Shown here one piece after another: positions 6,942 to 9,956 of a stretch of DNA of 9,956 nucleotides. Under the pieces are notes generated by a model, which searched no databases, was not told the DNA's origin, and was given only the letters and a program-made list of their open reading frames with translations. Origin of the DNA: an uncultured Roseburia sp. GTDB lineage: Bacteria; Bacillota; Clostridia; Lachnospirales; Lachnospiraceae. Made by a program: the position numbers and the translations under genes. The DNA lies in NCBI GenBank assembly GCA_947384095.1, contig CANDFU010000033.1:1-9956 (forward strand), in the 5' to 3' direction. Numbering within the stretch: the stretch's first letter is position 1; each line of letters begins with the position of its first letter.

Positions 6942-7043
6942 CCTCCGGCCGATGCGCACAGCCCGCTTTCCGGGCCGGCGCCTGCACGGAGTCCGCAGCT
7001 GATGTGCGTACTCCTGATTGAAGTGTATCAGGCACTTTCACAG
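6942..7043. repeat. Perfect 102-bp direct repeat, copy 2
   Basis: Identical to copy 1 over all 102 bases. Its right end lies 11 bases from the glycosyltransferase stop codon, overlapping the -10 element proposed at 7042-7050. Exact identity implies recent duplication or gene conversion. Confidence 0.95.
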
Positions 7044-7071
7044 TATAACACAGATCAGTGCCATAAGGGAA
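7042..7071 (-). promoter_or_regulatory. Candidate extended -10 promoter for the two-component operon
   Basis: On the minus strand TGTTATACT (7042-7050) is an extended -10 with five of six matches. The only -35 at workable spacing is the weak TTCCCT (7066-7071, 18 bases). Transcription would start near 7035 and place both 102-bp repeats in a leader of about 295 bases ahead of the response regulator. Confidence 0.45.
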
Positions 7072-8320
7072 CCTTGTGGAACACATTCCGGATACTGCCC
7101 GGTCTGCGGCAATCACCTTCACACCCTCCGCGCCCCCAAGGCCCGGACAATTCAGATGTCTGCGCTGCGCGGACACAGGTATTTAAATAATAAATCTCCG
7201 CCTGTTCCGCGACCCTGCCCTCCGCATACCGCAGCGCTGTTTCTCTCGCCCCACGGCTCATTTTTTCGATCTTCCCTTCTTCACAGACTGTCGAGAGGAT
7301 GGCATCGGCCCACTCCCGCGGATCCTGGGATGTCAGACGGCCGTTTTTCCCGTCATCCACAATATCCCGCACACCGCTGGCGTTCACCGCAACGACCGGA
7401 CTTCCCGCGGCCATCGCCTCCAGAAGTGCGACTCCCTGCGTCTCGGATCTGGACGTAAACAAAAACAGGTCGCTGGCCGCATGATAATTTTTGATCTCCG
7501 CATTTTTTTTATTTCCCGCCAGGACCACATCTCCGGAAAGGCCGAGCTTTCGAATCTCTGCTTCCAGCTCAGCCCGCCCCGGCCCGTCGCCGATCATCAT
7601 GTGTTTAAAACTTTTCCCCCTCTGCGCAAGCATCCGTTTAAGGTGGAAAAGCCCCTGCAGCTGGAAAATCAGATTCTTTTCTTTTGCCAGGCGTGAAACC
7701 GTACAGAACAGATAGTCCGCCGTGCCGATGTACGCGCGCCGCAGACGGGCTGCCTCACTGGCATCCGCCTCGTACTCCTCTTCCGGAATCCCGGTCGGGA
7801 GAAGCCCGATCGGGGCCTCTATCCCTTTTTCGATGAGATAATCCCTGATTTCGGGCACGGGCGCCACAATCAGGTCACAGCGGTTGCAGAAATAATGCAG
7901 ATACCGGTCGATGATGCCGGTGTGCTTTTCTATCTTTTCCAGCACATGGATATAATACAGATATTCTTCATAGCGTGTATGATACGTAAACACTACCGGT
8001 ATTCCAAGCTTTTTTCTGATCGAAAGCGCCACGTTTCCGACAATCGCCGGATGATGCACATGAATGATATCAATACCAAGCTTTTTCACCTGCTCAAAAA
8101 ACAGTCCGGTCAGAACGTTCGGCGTCGGCGCCCCCGCGATTTTTAAGGGAAAGGACGGATAACGGATGACAAAAGGCTCCTCCTCCTGTCCTTCATAACT
8201 CGGAGCAAAGACGTACACGGCGTGCCCCCTCTTTCTCAAAGCCTCCGCCAGATGCTCGATTGATACCGGAACACCGCCGATATAAGGTTTATAGTTGTTT
8301 GTAAACATTGCAATTTTCAT
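7055..8320 (-). CDS. GT4-family glycosyltransferase, probably glycolipid-forming
   Basis: A 421-residue GT-B enzyme. The N-terminal half starts MKIAMFTNNYKPYIGGVPVS, with the glycine-rich acceptor loop, and has DIIHVHHP (84-91) and HTRYEEYLYY (114-123). The C-terminal nucleotide-sugar half has GDGPGRAELE (244-253) and the GT4 E-x7-E signature as ETQGVALLEAMAAG (293-306). The pattern resembles diacylglycerol alpha-glucosyltransferases, so a membrane glycolipid product at the inner face of the membrane is plausible. A lipid or sugar other than diacylglycerol/glucose is possible. The start at 8320 has GGGAGGGATGG just upstream. It lies 41 bases after the DedA gene and probably shares its transcript. 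The final ~40 residues (about 381-421), Cys/Arg/Gly-rich and ending in KVPLWH, do not look like the family and may be a replaced tail. Confidence 0.88.
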   Translation of the reverse strand: MKIAMFTNNYKPYIGGVPVSIEHLAEALRKRGHAVYVFAPSYEGQEEEPFVIRYPSFPLKIAGAPTPNVLTGLFFEQVKKLGIDIIHVHHPAIVGNVALSIRKKLGIPVVFTYHTRYEEYLYYIHVLEKIEKHTGIIDRYLHYFCNRCDLIVAPVPEIRDYLIEKGIEAPIGLLPTGIPEEEYEADASEAARLRRAYIGTADYLFCTVSRLAKEKNLIFQLQGLFHLKRMLAQRGKSFKHMMIGDGPGRAELEAEIRKLGLSGDVVLAGNKKNAEIKNYHAASDLFLFTSRSETQGVALLEAMAAGSPVVAVNASGVRDIVDDGKNGRLTSQDPREWADAILSTVCEEGKIEKMSRGARETALRYAEGRVAEQAEIYYLNTCVRAAQTSELSGPWGRGGCEGDCRRPGSIRNVFHKVPLWH

Positions 8321-8361
8321 ACCATCCCTCCCCGCCGCTTTCACGGCCCATGCCTTTCCCT

Positions 8362-8871
8362 CTATCCAAACATCGTAAACACGGCATCGCCAAACAGGTA
8401 ACCCGCTCCCACAAACACCAGATTCCAGACGGCAATGCCGAGCGTGGAACTGACACAATAACTTTTAAAATTCATCCGCATCACTCCCGCCGGAATGGAG
8501 ATCAGCGTACGCACCATCGGCAACAGTTTGCTCACAAAAATACCGACGCCGCCCCGCTGCCGCAGATACTCGATTTTTCCTTCGATCATCTCTTTCTGCT
8601 TTGGAAACCGACGATAATATTTTTTCAGGAATATTTCTCCGCCGCATCTTCCCAGTCCGTAAAGGATAATGCTCCCCGTCAGCCCCGCTGCCACGGTAAT
8701 CACCATCGTAAGAAAAAAACTGAGTCCGCCCCGCGACGCCCAGATTCCTGCCAGCGGCATAATCACTCCTGCCGGAAACCCCGGCAGATTCAGGTACTCC
8801 AACAATACGATCACAAAAATAGCCGCCGGTCCATACGTAATAAAATATTGCATCAGCGCGTTCACATCCAT
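8362..8871 (-). CDS. DedA/VTT-family inner-membrane protein
   Basis: A 169-residue hydrophobic protein, somewhat shorter than typical DedA proteins (about 200). Membrane segments lie near 12-32, 50-74 and 145-165. Re-entrant-type regions lie around 28-44 and 110-131. The family's two re-entrant motifs are recognisable but altered: EYLNLPGFPAGVIMPLAG (25-42), where the usual PGE/PSE acidic residue is absent, and FVSKLLPMVRTLISIPAG (112-129), with Lys in place of the usual Arg. DedA proteins flip phospholipids or undecaprenyl phosphate and support proton-motive force. The ATG at 8871 has GGAGG at six bases. It is first in an operon with the GT4 glycosyltransferase, suggesting a linked role in membrane lipid or carrier handling. 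Confidence 0.88.
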   Translation of the reverse strand: MDVNALMQYFITYGPAAIFVIVLLEYLNLPGFPAGVIMPLAGIWASRGGLSFFLTMVITVAAGLTGSIILYGLGRCGGEIFLKKYYRRFPKQKEMIEGKIEYLRQRGGVGIFVSKLLPMVRTLISIPAGVMRMNFKSYCVSSTLGIAVWNLVFVGAGYLFGDAVFTMFG

Positions 8872-9014
8872 ATCGTTCCTCCATTTCCCCGTCTCCTGAA
8901 ATCAGTTCTCCGGAGCGGCTTTCCTTATCGTTGTATTCAGCATAAAAAACGATTCCAAAAAAAAGCACCAGAAAAATCAAAAGATTTTCAAAAGAAATTC
9001 TTTTAATTTCGTAA

Positions 9015-9044
9015 ATAGTACTAATTACCTATTTTCATGTCGCA
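9015..9044 (-). promoter_or_regulatory. Candidate promoter for the dedA-glycosyltransferase operon
   Basis: On the minus strand GCGACA (9039-9044) and TACTAT (9015-9020) are 17 bases apart, each matching four of six consensus bases. It would give a leader of about 140 bases. It overlaps the opposing candidate promoter at 9032-9060. Confidence 0.35.
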
Positions 9045-9060
9045 GGAAAGGTCCTATGAT
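9032..9060 (+). promoter_or_regulatory. Candidate promoter for the small membrane protein gene
   Basis: TTTTCA (9032-9037) and TATGAT (9055-9060) are separated by 17 bases, matching four and five of six consensus positions. Transcription would begin near 9067, just ahead of the hairpin at 9076-9098. Confidence 0.5.
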
Positions 9061-9075
9061 CAACTTAACAAGACA

Positions 9076-9098
9076 GTCCGGCCTACGATCTGCCGGAC
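9076..9098 (+). other. 5'-leader hairpin next to a ribosome binding site
   Basis: GTCCGGC (9076-9082) pairs with GCCGGAC (9092-9098) around a nine-base loop. It ends two bases before the AAGGAGGG ribosome site of the gene at 9114. It may stabilise the mRNA 5' end or tune translation. Confidence 0.45.
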
Positions 9099-9113
9099 AA
9101 AAGGAGGGTTCAT

Positions 9114-9401
9114 ATGAATAGAAAAACAACAGGTATTGTCTCTTATTTCACTGTAGTCGGATGGCTGATCGCATTCTGCTTCGGCGACCGCGAAAATGCA
9201 GGATTTCATTTAAACCAGTCTCTGGTACTTCATCTCTGCCTGATGGCTGTCTCCGTGATCTCACGGCTTCCGTTTGTCGGCGGCTTTCACGGAATACTGC
9301 ATCTCCTCTTCTTCGCTTTCTGGATCGTCGGGCTGGTTCATGCATGCAACGACAGGGACGCAGAAGTTCCATTGATCGGCGGCATTCACATTTTAAGATA
9401 G
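9114..9401 (+). CDS. Small DUF4870/Tic20-like membrane protein
   Basis: A 95-residue integral membrane protein of unknown function. Three hydrophobic segments lie at about 8-23, 35-52 and 58-77. Features typical of the clostridial DUF4870/Tic20-like group are present: GDRENAGFHLNQSLVLHL after the first segment, RLPFVGG before the last, and a polar end with VPLIGGIHILR. The length is normal for this group. AAGGAGGG lies about six bases before the ATG at 9114. The gene stands alone, divergent from dedA, and is followed by three copies of the multi-hairpin repeat. The family call is from motif memory; the function is not known. Confidence 0.82.
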   Translation: MNRKTTGIVSYFTVVGWLIAFCFGDRENAGFHLNQSLVLHLCLMAVSVISRLPFVGGFHGILHLLFFAFWIVGLVHACNDRDAEVPLIGGIHILR

Positions 9402-9411
9402 TCCGCTGAAC

Positions 9412-9538
9412 AAAGAATCCGGCTCTGCCGGATTCTCCGCCTGCGGCGGGGTGCTCCTGCGACGCACTTCTTCTCCGACGCAGTGCGATCCTGCCCGGAG
9501 GGCTTTTTCTTTATAGGACGCAATTTCCTATAAAGAAC
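9412..9538 (+). repeat. Multi-hairpin intergenic repeat, copy D (127 bp)
   Basis: First of three tandem copies, starting 11 bases after the stop codon of the small membrane protein gene. Hairpin 1 is 9415-9423 with 9427-9435, here with a TCT loop. The spacer hairpin CTTTATAGGA/TCCTATAAAG is 9509-9518 with 9526-9535. The GCCC-GGA-GGGC stem is followed by TTTTTCTTT, so on the plus strand the unit could terminate the upstream gene. Confidence 0.9.
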
Positions 9539-9665
9539 AAAGAATCCGGCTCTGCCGGATTCTCCGCCTGCGGCGGGGCGCTCCTGCGACGCACTTCTTC
9601 TCCGACGCAGTGCGATCCTGCCCGGAGGGCTTTTTCTTTATAGGACGCAATTTCCTATAAAGAAC
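9539..9665 (+). repeat. Multi-hairpin intergenic repeat, copy E (127 bp)
   Basis: Almost identical to copy D; the visible difference is GCGCTCC in place of GTGCTCC in the third hairpin region. Hairpin 1 is at 9542-9562 and the perfect 10-bp spacer hairpin at 9636-9662. Confidence 0.9.
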
Positions 9666-9789
9666 AAAGAATCCGGCTCTGCCGGATTCTCCGCCTGCGG
9701 CGGGGCGCTCCTGCGACGCACTTCTTCTCCGACACAGTGCGATCCTGCCCGGAGGGCTTTTTCTTTTTAGGACGCAATTTCCTAACCAG
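9666..9789 (+). repeat. Multi-hairpin intergenic repeat, copy F (terminal, partly degenerate)
   Basis: Last copy of the array. Hairpin 1 is at 9669-9689. It carries GACACA where the others have GACGCA. Its spacer hairpin is altered: CTTTTTAGGA (9763-9772) with TCCTAACCAG (9780-9789), keeping the inner six base pairs through a double change. The sequence afterwards (9790-9849) shows no gene or repeat. Confidence 0.85.
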
Positions 9790-9849
9790 GCAATATGAAG
9801 GGGCGGATATTATGCGCGTGTCTTTATTATAAATATTTAGTAATTTTTC

Positions 9850-9878
9850 TTGACAATAACCGCGTCTTATTATATGAT
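9850..9878 (+). promoter_or_regulatory. Strong sigma-A promoter for the tRNA gene
   Basis: A perfect TTGACA (9850-9855) and TATGAT (9873-9878, five of six) are separated by exactly 17 bases. Transcription should begin near 9885, about 20 bases before the tRNA 5' end, as expected for a stable RNA gene. Confidence 0.88.
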
Positions 9879-9906
9879 ATACAAGTGTTGAAGCGATCAC
9901 ACAGAT

Positions 9907-9956
9907 GCTGCTGTGGCTCAGTCGGTAGAGCGTCGCATTGGTAGTGCGGAGGTCAC
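9907..9956 (+). tRNA. tRNA-Thr (anticodon GGU), 3' partial
   Basis: The acceptor arm is GCTGCTG (9907-9913), followed by TG and the D stem GCTC/GAGC. The anticodon stem TCGCA/TGCGG encloses the loop TTGGTAG, with anticodon GGT reading ACC/ACU threonine codons. The window ends in the variable loop, so the T arm and 3' acceptor strand are not seen and the processing site cannot be confirmed. It may start a longer tRNA cluster beyond the window. Confidence 0.88.

Noticed and set aside
6871..7176. Minus-strand 101-residue frame across the 102-bp duplication
   Set aside because: It starts inside the glycosyltransferase tail in another frame and crosses the repeat; no ribosome site, and the repeat copies are read in different frames because the 157-base period is not a multiple of three.
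8872..9010. Small hydrophobic minus-strand peptide upstream of dedA (IFLVLFFGIVFYAEYN)
   Set aside because: It resembles a membrane segment, but has only a TTG start with no ribosome site, and the frame continues through dedA out of frame. AT-rich leader sequence explains it.
9655..9900. Minus-strand open frame of 81 residues from the tRNA promoter region into repeat copies F and E
   Set aside because: It translates the same repeat in antisense and begins inside the tRNA promoter; no ribosome site or family resemblance.

Overview
The window looks like chromosomal DNA of a Gram-positive, anaerobic Firmicute, most likely a Lachnospiraceae-type clostridium. This is inferred from strong AGGAGG-type ribosome binding sites, sigma-A-like promoters, a lysine-rich clostridial surface-protein tail, a VanS-like kinase with an OmpR-type partner, a three-domain S1 protein and a tRNA-Thr. 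I cannot name a species.

Layout, left to right. The C-terminal end of a fibronectin-III/Ig-like surface protein (+) is followed by two tandem copies of a 128-bp multi-hairpin repeat. These abut the stop codon of an AANAT-like GNAT acetyltransferase (-). A divergent promoter region then drives asnA, ammonia-dependent asparagine synthetase (+). A diverged single copy of the same repeat lies in the convergent gap between asnA and an S1-domain RNA-binding protein (-). The S1 gene has a hairpin-rich leader and follows a two-component system (-): an OmpR/PhoB-type response regulator and an unusually large multi-spanning histidine kinase, overlapping or nearly abutting it. Upstream of the regulator is a 315-bp intergenic stretch holding a perfect 102-bp direct duplication separated by a 14-bp inverted repeat. 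Next come a GT4 glycosyltransferase resembling glycolipid synthases and a short DedA-family membrane protein, which form an operon (-). Divergent from these is a small DUF4870/Tic20-like membrane protein (+). The window ends with three more tandem copies of the multi-hairpin repeat, a near-consensus promoter and the 5' part of tRNA-Thr(GGU).

How the genes work together. The response regulator and kinase are a cognate pair that senses an extracellular or envelope signal. DedA and the GT4 enzyme fit a membrane-lipid or envelope role and may belong to the same theme, but no shared operon with the two-component system can be shown. The S1 protein and AsnA are housekeeping functions.

The most unusual content is non-coding. 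One family is a six-copy structured repeat whose stems show compensatory changes and whose copies sit at gene 3' ends. The other element is the 102-bp duplication that probably forms part of the response-regulator leader. No CRISPR array, transposase, toxin-antitoxin pair or recognisable defence system is visible.
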